This document shows positions 50,346-59,885 of a stretch of DNA of 64,000 nucleotides, one piece after another. Position numbers and translations under genes: made by a program. How positions within the stretch are numbered: position 1 is the stretch's first letter; the number at the start of each line of letters is the position of its first letter. Location: assembly GCF_014197145.1 (NCBI RefSeq), contig NZ_JACIEZ010000001.1:866890-930889 (forward strand), given 5' to 3'. Origin of the DNA: Gellertiella hungarica (GTDB lineage Bacteria > Pseudomonadota > Alphaproteobacteria > Rhizobiales > Rhizobiaceae). A model generated the notes under the pieces. The model saw nothing but the letters and a program-made list of their open reading frames with translations, was not told the origin of the DNA and did not search any database.

Positions 50346-51266
50346 GTGACTCAGGGTACCGCGGTCATCGCGACCGGTCGTGCGGGCGTCACCCGCATGC
50401 CGCGATGGCTCACATCCGAACATCCATTTCCGTGGCTGGCGCCACTGGCAGCGATGCTGGCCGTCTTCGGTCTCTATCCGCTGATCTATGCCTTCGTGCT
50501 GTCGTTCCAGCAGCGCAACCGCATCAAGCGCGTGGACGAATTCGTCGGGCTGAAGAACTGGATCCAGCTGGTCAACGACGACCGCGTCTGGAATGCTCTT
50601 TCGGTCACGCTCACCTATGCCTTCGTCGCGATCGTCATCGAGCTCGCGCTTGGCCTGCTGATCGCGCTGCTGCTCGACCAGGACCGCAAGGGCTACGGCC
50701 TGATGCGGGCGCTGATGACGCTGCCGCTCGTGGTGCCCCCGGCGGTAACGGGCATGATGTTCCTGCTGCTGGAGGACGGGTCCTTCGGCTGGCTCAGCCA
50801 GAACCTCTACATGACCGGGCTTCTGTCGCCGGAGCATCCGATCCTGGCCACCGGATCGACGGCGCTGATGGGCGTGCTGCTGGCCGATATCTGGCAATGG
50901 ACGCCCTTCATGGTGCTGATCATGATGGCCGGCCTGCGCTCGCTGCCGAAGGAGCCATACGAAGCCGCGGCCATCGACGGAGCCAATGCCTTCCAGACCT
51001 TCCGGCGCCTGACCCTGCCGATGCTGTCGCGGGTGATGGCGGTGGCGGTGCTGATCCGCGGCGTCGATCTCTTCCGCATCTTCGACTACATCTACGTGAT
51101 GACGTCGGGCGGGCCCGGCACCGCCACGGAAAGCCTCTCGGCCTATGCCGGCCGCATCTTCATGACCGGCAATTTCCCCTATGCCGCCACGCTGTCGCTG
51201 ATGACCATGATCGTCGTCATCATCATCGCGAACCTGTTCGTCCGGCTCTTCAAGGTGAGGTTCTGA
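50346..51266 (+). CDS. Carbohydrate ABC transporter permease 1
   Basis: A 306-residue inner-membrane protein with six hydrophobic segments and the EAA loop [20 protein letters not shown] (about residues 205-225) that contacts the ATPase. It is of the MalF type, without a large periplasmic loop. GTG 50346 follows GGGAGGAG directly; ATG 50322 would add 8 residues but lacks a ribosome site. Its stop overlaps the next gene (TGATG), so the permeases are coupled. Confidence 0.9.
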   Translation: MTQGTAVIATGRAGVTRMPRWLTSEHPFPWLAPLAAMLAVFGLYPLIYAFVLSFQQRNRIKRVDEFVGLKNWIQLVNDDRVWNALSVTLTYAFVAIVIELALGLLIALLLDQDRKGYGLMRALMTLPLVVPPAVTGMMFLLLEDGSFGWLSQNLYMTGLLSPEHPILATGSTALMGVLLADIWQWTPFMVLIMMAGLRSLPKEPYEAAAIDGANAFQTFRRLTLPMLSRVMAVAVLIRGVDLFRIFDYIYVMTSGGPGTATESLSAYAGRIFMTGNFPYAATLSLMTMIVVIIIANLFVRLFKVRF

Positions 51267-52156
51267 TGCAGACGTCGCGCCCGGTTCAGATCCTCAAGGA
51301 CATTCTCGCGACGCTGATCGTGATCGTCTTCATGTTCCCGATCTTCTGGTGGAGCCTGTCTTCCATCAAGCCCTACACGGCGATCTTCAACAAGGACGGG
51401 CCGGTCTATTTCGACTTCCAGCCGACCCTGCAGAACTACGAGGTCACGCTGCTCGGCAAGTCGCGCATCGAAAGCAATCTGGAAAGCGGCGGTACGTCGG
51501 GGGCCGGTGGCGGCAGTTCCTATGACAGCCGCGAAACCATCCTGCAGTCGATCATCGTCGCGGTCGGCTCGACCATTCTGACCATCGTCCTGTCGACGCT
51601 CGCTTCCTACGCGCTGTCGCGCCTGCCGATGCGGGGCAAGCAGCATTTCCTGTTCTGGATCCTGTCGCAGCGCTTCATGCCGCCGATCGCGGCCGTGATC
51701 CCGATCATGTTCATGTTCCGCGACATGGCGCTGCTCGACACGCTGACGGGGCTGATCATTGCCCATACGCTCATCAACATACCGATCGCCGTTCTCCTCC
51801 TCAAATCCTTCCTGGACGATGTGCCGAAGGAAATCGACGAGGCAGCGATGATCGACGGGGCAACCCGCCTGCAGACCTTCCGCCGCATCATCCTGCCCAT
51901 GATCAAGGGCGGGGTGGCCGCAACCGCGGTGCTCTGCTTCATCGTCTCGTGGACCGAGTTCCTGTTGTCGCTCTACCTGACGACCTCGATCCGCACGCTT
52001 CCGGTCAAGATATCCACCTTCGTGACCTCGACCGGCACGGAATGGGGCTTCATCACGGCGCTCGGCACGTCGGCGATCGTCCCGTCCTTTATCTTCATTC
52101 TACTGGTTCAACGGCATCTGGTCCGTGGTCTCACCCTTGGTTCACTCAAGGACTGA
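51266..52156 (+). CDS. Carbohydrate ABC transporter permease 2
   Basis: A 296-residue MalG-type permease with six membrane segments and an EAA loop PKEIDEAAMIDGATRLQTF. Between spans 1 and 2 it has an extra periplasmic stretch with a Gly/Ser-rich segment (SGGTSGAGGGSSYDSRE) that MalG-type proteins usually lack, and which might contact the binding protein. It pairs with permease 1 to form the channel. Confidence 0.9.
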   Translation: MQTSRPVQILKDILATLIVIVFMFPIFWWSLSSIKPYTAIFNKDGPVYFDFQPTLQNYEVTLLGKSRIESNLESGGTSGAGGGSSYDSRETILQSIIVAVGSTILTIVLSTLASYALSRLPMRGKQHFLFWILSQRFMPPIAAVIPIMFMFRDMALLDTLTGLIIAHTLINIPIAVLLLKSFLDDVPKEIDEAAMIDGATRLQTFRRIILPMIKGGVAATAVLCFIVSWTEFLLSLYLTTSIRTLPVKISTFVTSTGTEWGFITALGTSAIVPSFIFILLVQRHLVRGLTLGSLKD

Positions 52157-52212
52157 CCCCGGGCGGATCGGCGCCGGGAGCGCCGAAACAGTCTTCATGG
52201 GAGGAGAATGAC

Positions 52213-53748
52213 ATGAGTTTCAAGGATTACGACAAGCATAAATTCGTCGTCGATACCTGCAACGCCTTCACGCAGAAGCGCATCACAAAGCGCGACTTCC
52301 TGCGCAAGATGGCCCTTGCCGGTCTCGGCTTCAGCGCCTTCTCGTCGCAGATGCTCGGTGTCGGGCGTCCGGTCGGCAAGATGCTCGGCTTCGGCTCGGG
52401 CTATGCCGAGGCGCAGACCCCGCCGGATGTCGAAAAGTGGCTGAAGGAAGTGGGCGGCAAGTACAAGGGCACCAAGATCCGCTATTCGACCGAGGCAACC
52501 CCGCCGTCGATCGTGGCCAACCAGCTGGCGAAGGAGGAGTTCACCAAGCTGACGGGCATCGAGGTCGAGGTGGAAATCGTGCCTCTGGAGCAGGTGCTTG
52601 CCAAGGCGACGCAGGACGTGCAGGGCCAGCTCGGCACCTACGACCTCTACTATCTCGATCAGTCCTGGATGGCGACCTTCGCGCCCGATACCGTCGATCC
52701 CACCCAGTACTACAAGGACAATGCCGAGCTCGCCATGCCGGGCTTCGACTGGGATGACTTCTCCAAGCCGCTCGTCGAGGGCATTGCCATGTACGACGGC
52801 AAGATGGTCGGCATTCCCTTCGACATCCCGATCTTCATCATGATGTACCGCCAGGACCTCCTCGACAAGCACGGCATCAAGGTGCCGGAAACGATGGATG
52901 ACTACATGAACGCCGTGAAGGCGATCACCGAGGCGGAGAAGGGCAACGGCATCTACGGCACCACCGTGCAGGCCAAGTCCGGCCACTATTCGCTGGAATG
53001 CGACTGGACGGCTTTCCTGTGGGGCAATGGCGGCTCGATCTTCAACAAGGACAAGATGTTCTCGGGCAACGACGAGCGCGGCATCGCCGGCCTGAAATAC
53101 TATCAGGAACTGGTGAAGAACGCTCCGCCGGCCGCAACCACCTGGACCTGGGACGGCGAAGGCCAGTCCGTGCAGCAGGGTCAGGCGGCGCTGCTGCTGT
53201 CCTGGGGCGAATTCTTCCCCGGCTTCGACAGCGACGCCTCGAAGGTCAAGGGCCTCATGCAGGCTGCCAAGCCGCCGAAGGAAAACCCCGGCCGCCGCGC
53301 GCCTTCCGAGGCCGGGTTCGGCGAAATTCCCGCCATCGGCCATCAGGGCGGCTCGGTCATCGCGCTCAGCCAGTATTCCAAGAACAAGGAAGCTGCGTGG
53401 ATCTTCATGCAGTGGGCTTGCTCCAAGGATGTCATGGCCCGCGTGTCGACCCTTGGCGGCGGTGCATCGCCGATGCGCCTGTCCTCCTTCTCCGACCCGC
53501 GCGTCAAGGAGAAGGCCGTCGTCGGCCCCGGCACGACCCGTCACTTCGACGTGGTCAACTGGACCATCAACAACGCGATGGGCTCCGAACCCGACATGCC
53601 GATCTGGGCAGAACTGTCGAACAACGACATCCCGATCGAGCTCGGCAAGCTGCTGACCGGCGAAGCCTACGACGGCAGTGCGGAAGCCTGCATGAATGCG
53701 CTTGCCAAGACCATCGACGAGAAGGTCGCGGCCGCAGGTCTGCGTTGA
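52213..53748 (+). CDS. ABC transporter substrate-binding protein
   Basis: A 511-residue periplasmic protein of the family-1 extracellular solute-binding type. The N-terminus has KRITKRDFLRKMALAGLGF and a cleavage region near YAEAQ, a Tat-like layout in which a Lys-Arg pair replaces the twin Arg. The mature body has the typical KIRYSTEATPPSIVANQLAK start and repeated Trp/Tyr positions that bind sugars. The exact polyol or sugar cannot be read from sequence. GGAGGAG precedes the ATG; a hairpin after the stop may raise its mRNA level relative to the next gene. Confidence 0.9.
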   Translation: MSFKDYDKHKFVVDTCNAFTQKRITKRDFLRKMALAGLGFSAFSSQMLGVGRPVGKMLGFGSGYAEAQTPPDVEKWLKEVGGKYKGTKIRYSTEATPPSIVANQLAKEEFTKLTGIEVEVEIVPLEQVLAKATQDVQGQLGTYDLYYLDQSWMATFAPDTVDPTQYYKDNAELAMPGFDWDDFSKPLVEGIAMYDGKMVGIPFDIPIFIMMYRQDLLDKHGIKVPETMDDYMNAVKAITEAEKGNGIYGTTVQAKSGHYSLECDWTAFLWGNGGSIFNKDKMFSGNDERGIAGLKYYQELVKNAPPAATTWTWDGEGQSVQQGQAALLLSWGEFFPGFDSDASKVKGLMQAAKPPKENPGRRAPSEAGFGEIPAIGHQGGSVIALSQYSKNKEAAWIFMQWACSKDVMARVSTLGGGASPMRLSSFSDPRVKEKAVVGPGTTRHFDVVNWTINNAMGSEPDMPIWAELSNNDIPIELGKLLTGEAYDGSAEACMNALAKTIDEKVAAAGLR

Positions 53749-53763
53749 TATCGTACAAGACAG

Positions 53764-53791
53764 GGCAGGGCGGCCATCCGGCTGCCCTGCC
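53764..53791 (+). other. Intercistronic hairpin after the binding-protein gene
   Basis: GGCAGGGCGGCC (53764-53775) pairs with GGCTGCCCTGCC (53780-53791) around ATCC, with one G-T pair and no T-run. Such hairpins protect the 3' end of binding-protein mRNAs and help give the binding protein in excess over the other subunits. Confidence 0.6.
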
Positions 53792-53825
53792 ACCCAGCCA
53801 ATCAGGAAAATGACCGGGGACAGGC

Positions 53826-54884
53826 ATGGCAACCGTTACCGTACGGGACGTGGTGAAGAAATATGGCGAGCTGAAGGTGATCCACGGGATCAACCTCTCG
53901 ATTGCCGAGGGCTCGTTCGTGGTGTTGCTCGGCCCCTCCGGTTGCGGCAAGTCGACCCTGCTGCGGATGATTGCCGGCCTCGAACCCATATCGGAGGGCG
54001 ATGTTCTGATCGGTGACCGGGTAGTGAACGACGTTCACCCGAAGGACCGCAACATCGCCATGGTCTTCCAGAATTACGCGCTCTACGCGCACATGACCGT
54101 GCGGGAAAACATGTCCTTCGCCCTCGACCTGCGCAAGGCGCCGAAGGACGAGATCGAGCGCAAGATCGCCTGGGCGGCGTCGATCCTCAATCTCGAACCC
54201 TATCTCGACCGCTACCCGAAGCAGCTTTCCGGCGGCCAGCGGCAGCGCGTCGCCATGGGCCGCGCCATCGTGCGCAATCCGGAAGTGTTCCTCTTCGACG
54301 AGCCCCTTTCCAACCTCGATGCCAAGCTGCGCGTGCAGATGCGGACCGAGATCAAGGAGCTCCACCAGCGACTGAAGACCACGACGATCTACGTTACCCA
54401 CGACCAGATCGAAGCCATGACCATGGCGGACAAGATCGTCATCATGCGCAATGGCTATATCGAGCAGGCGGGCAGCCCCCTGGAGGTCTACGACAATCCC
54501 GACAATCTCTTCGTTGCCGAATTCATCGGCTCTCCCTCGATGAACCTGATCGAAGGCCGCGTCGAGGGCGGGCGCTTCGTCTCGAAGGGCGGCACGGCGA
54601 TTGCCCTTCCCGCCGGCTGCAAGGCGGGCGAGGGGCAGGCGGTGGTACTCGGCATCCGCCCGGAGCATACCCATCCCGATCCCGCCGGAGCGCTCGAGGC
54701 ACGGGTGGGCGTGGTCGAGCCGACCGGACCGGAAACGCACATCTATTTTGAACTCGACGGGCGGGACATCTGTGCGGTAACCCGCGAACGCACCGGCGTG
54801 AAGCCGGGGGACCCGATCCGTCTGCGGCTTGATGCGGATCGCATCCATCTCTTCGATCAGGCCAGCGGGAAGGCCATTCGGTAG
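53826..54884 (+). CDS. ABC transporter ATPase (UgpC/MalK-type)
   Basis: A 352-residue protein. Walker A is GPSGCGKST (~residues 37-45), the Q-loop is FQNYALYAHM, the signature is LSGGQRQR, Walker B is VFLFDEPLSNLDAKLR, and the switch is YVTHDQIEA. A C-terminal TOBE-type regulatory domain spans ~240-352 (ANLFVAEF, IRPEHTH-type segments). It powers the two permeases, and may also serve as a multi-client ATPase as known for UgpC/MsiK-type proteins. Confidence 0.93.
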   Translation: MATVTVRDVVKKYGELKVIHGINLSIAEGSFVVLLGPSGCGKSTLLRMIAGLEPISEGDVLIGDRVVNDVHPKDRNIAMVFQNYALYAHMTVRENMSFALDLRKAPKDEIERKIAWAASILNLEPYLDRYPKQLSGGQRQRVAMGRAIVRNPEVFLFDEPLSNLDAKLRVQMRTEIKELHQRLKTTTIYVTHDQIEAMTMADKIVIMRNGYIEQAGSPLEVYDNPDNLFVAEFIGSPSMNLIEGRVEGGRFVSKGGTAIALPAGCKAGEGQAVVLGIRPEHTHPDPAGALEARVGVVEPTGPETHIYFELDGRDICAVTRERTGVKPGDPIRLRLDADRIHLFDQASGKAIR

Positions 54885-54916
54885 GGGAGGCCCCCGCATC
54901 AGCGGGAGTGCGGGCG

Positions 54917-55939
54917 ATGAGCGACAAGACCAGCGGCAAGGCCGGCGGAGAGGCGAAGGGGGACGATCTCGGCCCCGTGTCCATCCATGACCTCACCGGC
55001 CAGCAGGAGCAGCTGGCCGTGCGGGCGAGCTGGCTCTACTACATGGAGGGCCAGACGCAGGAGCATATTGCCCGGACCCTCGGGATAAACCGCATCCGCG
55101 TCAACCGCATCCTCGCCGCCGCGCGCGAAAGCGGGCTCGTGCAGGTCCGCATCAATTCCCGTCTTGCCTCCTGCCTCGATCTCGAAAAGGCACTCTGCGA
55201 ACAGTATGGGCTGCGCGAAGCCTTCGTCGTACCGACGCCGGAAGAGGCGAGCGACGTCCGCCGCGTCGTCGGTCACGAGGGCGGGCGCATCCTTTCGGAC
55301 CGTCTGCATGAGAATGTGGTGGTGGCGGTCGGATGGGGGCGAACCCTTCGGCTCGGACTTCAGGCGATGGAGCGCCGTCCGATCCCCGGCATGGAGGTCG
55401 TGTCACTGACCGGTGGCCTGACGCGCGGCTCGGTGATGAACAGCCATGAAACGGCAATGCGGCTTTCCGACATGTATGGTGCACGCTGCTCCTACATCGT
55501 CGGGCCGGCCTTCACGGATACCGAGGAAACCCTCGACATGCTGCTTCGCCAGCCCATGCTGATGGATGCGCTGGACCACGCCCGCCATGCCGACATCGCC
55601 TATATCTCCGTCGGCGGCCTGAACCTCAACACCACCATGGCCCAGCTCGGGCTGATCGGGGCCGACGACATCGAGACACTGGCACGCGCGGGCGCCGTCG
55701 GAGACCTCCTGAGCTACTGGGTGGACGAGAATGGGGAGGTGGTGGACCATCCACTGAACCGCCGCGTTCTTGCGCTTCCGCCAGCCGATCTCGTGTCCAT
55801 CAAGAATGTCATTCTCGTCACGGGAGGGATCGACCGCGCTGCCGTCATTCGCGCGGCGCTGCGCAGGGGGGTGGTGCACACGCTGGTGACCGATGAGAAG
55901 ACCGCCGAAATCGTCGCCGGAAGGCAAGGGGAGAGCTGA
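54917..55939 (+). CDS. SorC-family transcription regulator
   Basis: A 340-residue regulator. Residues ~38-75 are a helix-turn-helix (EGQTQEHIARTLGINRIRVN). The rest is the SorC/DeoR-type sugar-phosphate-binding domain: NVVVAVGWGRTLRLGL, MEVVSLTGGLTRGSV, DIAYISVGGLNLNTTM and late GGIDRAAVIRAALRRGVVHT. It should sense a phosphorylated intermediate of the pathway and control the operon, perhaps through the palindrome at 50281. ATG 54917 has GGGAG upstream. Confidence 0.88.
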   Translation: MSDKTSGKAGGEAKGDDLGPVSIHDLTGQQEQLAVRASWLYYMEGQTQEHIARTLGINRIRVNRILAAARESGLVQVRINSRLASCLDLEKALCEQYGLREAFVVPTPEEASDVRRVVGHEGGRILSDRLHENVVVAVGWGRTLRLGLQAMERRPIPGMEVVSLTGGLTRGSVMNSHETAMRLSDMYGARCSYIVGPAFTDTEETLDMLLRQPMLMDALDHARHADIAYISVGGLNLNTTMAQLGLIGADDIETLARAGAVGDLLSYWVDENGEVVDHPLNRRVLALPPADLVSIKNVILVTGGIDRAAVIRAALRRGVVHTLVTDEKTAEIVAGRQGES

Positions 55940-57481
55940 ATGGACAAGGATCTCGTCATCGGCATCGACGCCTCGACGACGGCCACCAAGGCGATTGCCT
56001 GGAGCCGCGACGGAGAGCCGGTGGCGGAGGGTCGGGCACCCGTCAGCCTTTCCAGCCCGCTGCCGAATTATTACGAGCAGGACCCGGAGGAATGGTGGTC
56101 TTCCGCCGTTGCCGCACTGAAATCGCTGACGGCCAGGATCGATCCGGGGCGGGTGGCAGGCATCGCGATTTCCAACCAGCGGGAAACCTTTGCGCCGCTC
56201 GACGCCAACGGACGCGCTGTGCGGGCTGGCATGGTCTGGCTCGATGAACGCGCACGGCATCTGGTGCAGGAGCTTGCGGCTGCGGTGGGCGTTGAGAAGG
56301 ATGGCCTTGCCGCGATCCATCGCATTTCCGGCAAGCCGGTCGATATCATTCCGGTCTCGAACCGCATCTACTGGATGAAGCAGGTCGAACCGGAAAAACA
56401 TGCGGCGACCGCGATGTTTGCCGACGTGCACGGCTTCCTTGTCCACCGCCTGACCGGGCGCTACGCCACCAGCTGGGCAAGCGCCGATCCGCTCGGCATC
56501 TTCGACAACGACCGGAAGATCTGGTCGCCGGAGATCCTGGCCGCTGTCGGCATCGCCGATGACAGGCTGCCGGATGCGGAAAAGCCGGGAAGCGTGCTTT
56601 CCCTCGTCAGCGAGGCTGCCGCTGCGGTGACCGGTCTGCGGGCTGGCACCCCCGTCATTGCCGGTGGAGGCGACGGACAGCTCGCCGGTCTGGGCGCGGG
56701 AGCACTCTCGCCCGAGGTGGCCTATCTCAATATCGGCACGGCACTCGTCTCCGGTGTCTATGGCCGCGCGTTTCGCAATTCGCTTGCCTGGCGCACCATG
56801 GGAAGCCCGACCGGGGAGGGCTACTATTACGAGTCCTGCCTCCGGGGCGGCACCTTCACGGTGACCTGGTTTGCCGACACGATCTGCAAGAGCGAGACGA
56901 TGCCCCGCGCCGATCTCTTCCGGCAGCTGGAGAGAGAGGCGGCGGACGTGCCGCTTGGCGCGGGCGGGCTCGTCATGCTGCCCTACTGGCAGGGCGTGAT
57001 GAACCCCTACTGGGATTCCTCGGCGCGCGGAACCTTCATCGGCCTGTCCGGCGCGCATGGTCGCGGCCACATGTACAGGGCGCTGATGGAGGGGCTTGCC
57101 TTCGAGCAGCATCTTTCCACCTCCGCCGTCGAACGTGAGCTCGGGGCGCCCGTCGACCGCTTCGTCGGGATCGGCGGCGGCGCGGCCTCTGCCGTATGGC
57201 GGCAGATCTTCGCCGACGTTACCGGCAAGGTCGTGGAACGCTCCGAAACCGTCGAGGCCTCGTCGCTCGGCGCCGCCATGTGCGCCGCTGTCGGTGCCGG
57301 ATGGTTTTCCTCATTCGAAGCGGCCTCGGACGCCATGTCTGGCCGCATCATCGAACGGTCGGAACCGGATGCGGGGCGGCATCGTCGCTACGGCGAACTG
57401 TTCGACATCTATGCAGACATATACGGTCGGCTGCGCGAGACTTTTGCCCGCCTCGACCGCTTTCAGGGAGTGCAGGCATGA
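55940..57481 (+). CDS. FGGY-family carbohydrate kinase
   Basis: A 513-residue sugar/polyol kinase. The N-domain phosphate loop is GIDASTTATKAIAW. The FGGY segments include GRAVRAGMVWLDERA (substrate-binding), and the C-domain has FVGIGGGAASAVWRQIFADV as the ATP-binding signature. Members phosphorylate glycerol, xylulose, ribulose, erythritol and similar compounds; the substrate here is not clear. It begins one base after the SorC regulator stop codon and overlaps the next gene by 4 bases, so it is co-translated with the pathway. Confidence 0.9.
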   Translation: MDKDLVIGIDASTTATKAIAWSRDGEPVAEGRAPVSLSSPLPNYYEQDPEEWWSSAVAALKSLTARIDPGRVAGIAISNQRETFAPLDANGRAVRAGMVWLDERARHLVQELAAAVGVEKDGLAAIHRISGKPVDIIPVSNRIYWMKQVEPEKHAATAMFADVHGFLVHRLTGRYATSWASADPLGIFDNDRKIWSPEILAAVGIADDRLPDAEKPGSVLSLVSEAAAAVTGLRAGTPVIAGGGDGQLAGLGAGALSPEVAYLNIGTALVSGVYGRAFRNSLAWRTMGSPTGEGYYYESCLRGGTFTVTWFADTICKSETMPRADLFRQLEREAADVPLGAGGLVMLPYWQGVMNPYWDSSARGTFIGLSGAHGRGHMYRALMEGLAFEQHLSTSAVERELGAPVDRFVGIGGGAASAVWRQIFADVTGKVVERSETVEASSLGAAMCAAVGAGWFSSFEAASDAMSGRIIERSEPDAGRHRRYGELFDIYADIYGRLRETFARLDRFQGVQA

Positions 57482-58830
57482 CCCATTCAGGAGATCCAAC
57501 GCTCGACGCCATGCTGAATGGCACATGGATCAACCCCGATACGGGCAAGCCCGGAGCGCGCCTTCCGTTCAAGGATGTCCGCATTCTCGACACGACGGAT
57601 GGGGCGGAGGCGGATCTCATCGCACCCCTCGGGCTCGGCAAGCGGCTCGCCGTCGTGTCCGATCCGAACACCAACGACGCCATGGGGGCGCGCGTTGCCC
57701 GTGCGCTGCGCGCCATTGCGACCGTGGACGAGGTGGTGATCGACGTCGATGAGGCGACGGAGGCGCATGTGGAGGAGGTCAAGGAGCGGACCCGCCACGC
57801 CGATGGCGTTGTTGCCGTGGGCTCCGGAACGCTGCAGGACCTCGTGAAACACGCGACCTTCCTCGACGGCCGGAAGTTTGCGACCTTCGCAACGGCAGCC
57901 TCGATGAACGGCTACACCTCGGTCACGGCATCCATCACCGCGGCGAACGGCTTCAAGCAGTCGCTGAAATCCCATGCCTCTCAGGGGATCTTCATGGATG
58001 TCGAGGTCGCCGCCCGGGCGCCGGCCTTTCTGGCCCGCGCTGGTCTCGGCGATTGCCTTTGCCGCTCGACGGCGCAGGTGGACTGGCGGCTGTCGAATGC
58101 CCTGTTCGGCACGACCTATTTCGAAGCGCCCTTCACCATCCAGATGGATGACGAACGGGATCTGCTGAAGCGGGCGGCGGGCGTGGACAAGGGCGACCAT
58201 GCGGCCATCCGGACCCTCTACAAGGTACTGACCTGGGTAGGGCTCGGAACGGTCTTTACCGGAACGAGCCATCACGGATCGATGTCTGAACACATGATCA
58301 GCCACTGGATCGACATGTTTGCCGGGGACGACCACCCGGGGACGCTGCACGGCCATCAGGTGGGCTATGCCGCCGTCTCCATGTCGCGGCTGCAGAACGC
58401 GATCTTCCGGTCTCCGGTGCCGCCGGTGCTGAAGCCGACGCGCATCGATGAAGCCTGGATGATGCGGCGCTACGGGCCGTCGAACGGTGCCTACTGCCTT
58501 GCGGAAGCAAGGGCGAAGGCCATGGATGACGAAACGGTCGCCCGCATCAACGCGGCTTTCGAAGACTGGGACCGCTTCCGGGAACCTCTGCTGGAGGTCA
58601 TGCTGCCGACGGAGGTTCTGGTCAAGGCGCTGCGCGACTGCGGTGGCTATGTGACGGCCATGTCCTCGGGCCTCCCGGCACCCGTCTATGCGGAGGCGCT
58701 GCTTCACGCGCGCGACATCCGCAACCGGTTCTCCGTTCTCGATGTCGCCGATGACGGCGGCATTCTGGCCAATTTTGCTGCCCGCGAGGCAGGGCTTTCC
58801 CGTCAGTCGCTTCAGGGAGAACAGGCATGA
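57478..58830 (+). CDS. sn-glycerol-1-phosphate-dehydrogenase-like enzyme
   Basis: A 450-residue iron/zinc-dependent alcohol dehydrogenase-fold protein. Residues ~100-150 hold the NAD-binding DGVVAVGSGTLQDLVKHAT. TAASMNGYTSVTASIT and the metal ligands in GLGDCLCR, TSHHGSMSEHMISH and LHGHQVGYAA match AraM/EgsA glycerol-1-phosphate dehydrogenases. Bacterial AraM reduces DHAP to sn-glycerol-1-phosphate. Here it lies between a kinase and a GpsA-like gene, so it may run in the oxidative direction on a phosphorylated polyol. The long frame upstream to 57196 is antisense overlap and not used. Confidence 0.85.
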   Translation: MTHSGDPTLDAMLNGTWINPDTGKPGARLPFKDVRILDTTDGAEADLIAPLGLGKRLAVVSDPNTNDAMGARVARALRAIATVDEVVIDVDEATEAHVEEVKERTRHADGVVAVGSGTLQDLVKHATFLDGRKFATFATAASMNGYTSVTASITAANGFKQSLKSHASQGIFMDVEVAARAPAFLARAGLGDCLCRSTAQVDWRLSNALFGTTYFEAPFTIQMDDERDLLKRAAGVDKGDHAAIRTLYKVLTWVGLGTVFTGTSHHGSMSEHMISHWIDMFAGDDHPGTLHGHQVGYAAVSMSRLQNAIFRSPVPPVLKPTRIDEAWMMRRYGPSNGAYCLAEARAKAMDDETVARINAAFEDWDRFREPLLEVMLPTEVLVKALRDCGGYVTAMSSGLPAPVYAEALLHARDIRNRFSVLDVADDGGILANFAAREAGLSRQSLQGEQA

Positions 58831-59882
58831 CGCGCGCGATCATTCTGGGTGCCGGCGTGATGGGCACATCCTTCGGCCTTCCCCTGTCGGATCGGGGCAT
58901 GGAGGTGCGCCTTGTGGGCACCCATCTCGACCGCCAGCTGGTGGCCGGCATGAAGCAGGACGGTGTGCATCCGAGATTGCGCGCGCCCATCGGCGAGCGC
59001 TTCTCCCTCTATGACGATACCGATATCGAACGGGCCTTCGCCGAGCCCGCCGATCTCGTCGTTGTCGGCGTGTCCACGCCCGGGGTTTCCTACGCCATCG
59101 AGAAGCTTTCCCGTCACATGAGGGGCAAGCCGGCGATCGTGCTGCTGACGAAGGGCATAGCGGAAGGGGAAGGCGGAATCGAGATCCTGCCCGACACCAT
59201 GGCGCGCGCCTTCGCCCGGCAGGGGATCGGCCATGGGCCGATCGGCGCCGTGGGCGGTCCCTGCATTGCGGGGGAGCTGGCGGTGCGGCGGGACACGACG
59301 GCCATCATCGGCTTCAGGGAGCCGGGGCTTGCGGCAACCTGGGCGGCGGCCATCGCCACGCCCTATTACACACTGCGACACACGGAGGATCTGGTCGGCC
59401 TCGAGATCTGCGCGGCGCTGAAGAACTTCTACGCCATCGGCGTTTCCGTGCCGCAGGGGCAGGCCGAGATTCGCCCGGCATCGAACGGGGCGGGGCTGCA
59501 CAACGCGACCGCCAGCCTGTTCAACCAGGCCGTCAACGAGCTGTCCGCCATCGTTGCCGCCTCCGGCGGCAATCCGTCGACGGCACAGGGCCTCGCGGGT
59601 CTCGGAGACCTGCACGTCACCTGCCAGGCGGGGCGGAACTCGCGGCTGGGGCGGTTGATGGGCGCGGGCTCCTCCTATGCGGATGCCATGGGCGGTCCCC
59701 TCAAGGGCGAGACCGTGGAGGGAACGCTGGTCGCACAGACGCTTGCAGGGCCCCTGGCGGCACTGGCAGCTGCAGGCAGACTGCCGGAATCGGCCGTTCC
59801 CCTTGCGCGCTCGATCATCGCCGCCGTAACGGCCAATCGTCCGCTGGCTCCCGCCTGGGACCGCTATCACCTGACGGCGTGA
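58827..59882 (+). CDS. NAD(P)-dependent glycerol-3-phosphate dehydrogenase-like enzyme (GpsA-type)
   Basis: A 351-residue protein. The Rossmann motif is AIILGAGVMGTSFG at the start, catalytic Lys in AIVLLTKGIAEGEGG, then GLEICAALKNFYAIGV (conserved Lys/Asn region) and AGLGDLHVTCQAGRNSRLG, the GpsA signature. It interconverts DHAP and sn-glycerol-3-phosphate or acts on a related four- or five-carbon phosphate. It is coupled to the preceding dehydrogenase by ATGA and is the last gene of the operon. Confidence 0.88.
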   Translation: MTRAIILGAGVMGTSFGLPLSDRGMEVRLVGTHLDRQLVAGMKQDGVHPRLRAPIGERFSLYDDTDIERAFAEPADLVVVGVSTPGVSYAIEKLSRHMRGKPAIVLLTKGIAEGEGGIEILPDTMARAFARQGIGHGPIGAVGGPCIAGELAVRRDTTAIIGFREPGLAATWAAAIATPYYTLRHTEDLVGLEICAALKNFYAIGVSVPQGQAEIRPASNGAGLHNATASLFNQAVNELSAIVAASGGNPSTAQGLAGLGDLHVTCQAGRNSRLGRLMGAGSSYADAMGGPLKGETVEGTLVAQTLAGPLAALAAAGRLPESAVPLARSIIAAVTANRPLAPAWDRYHLTA

Positions 59883-59885
59883 TCT

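Noticed and set aside
52195..53832. 545-codon minus-strand frame across the binding-protein gene
   Set aside because: Antisense to a well-supported ABC binding protein, with no domain or ribosome site.
55403..57112. 569-codon minus-strand frame across SorC regulator and kinase
   Set aside because: Antisense to two well-supported genes; composition is typical of a GC-rich shadow frame.
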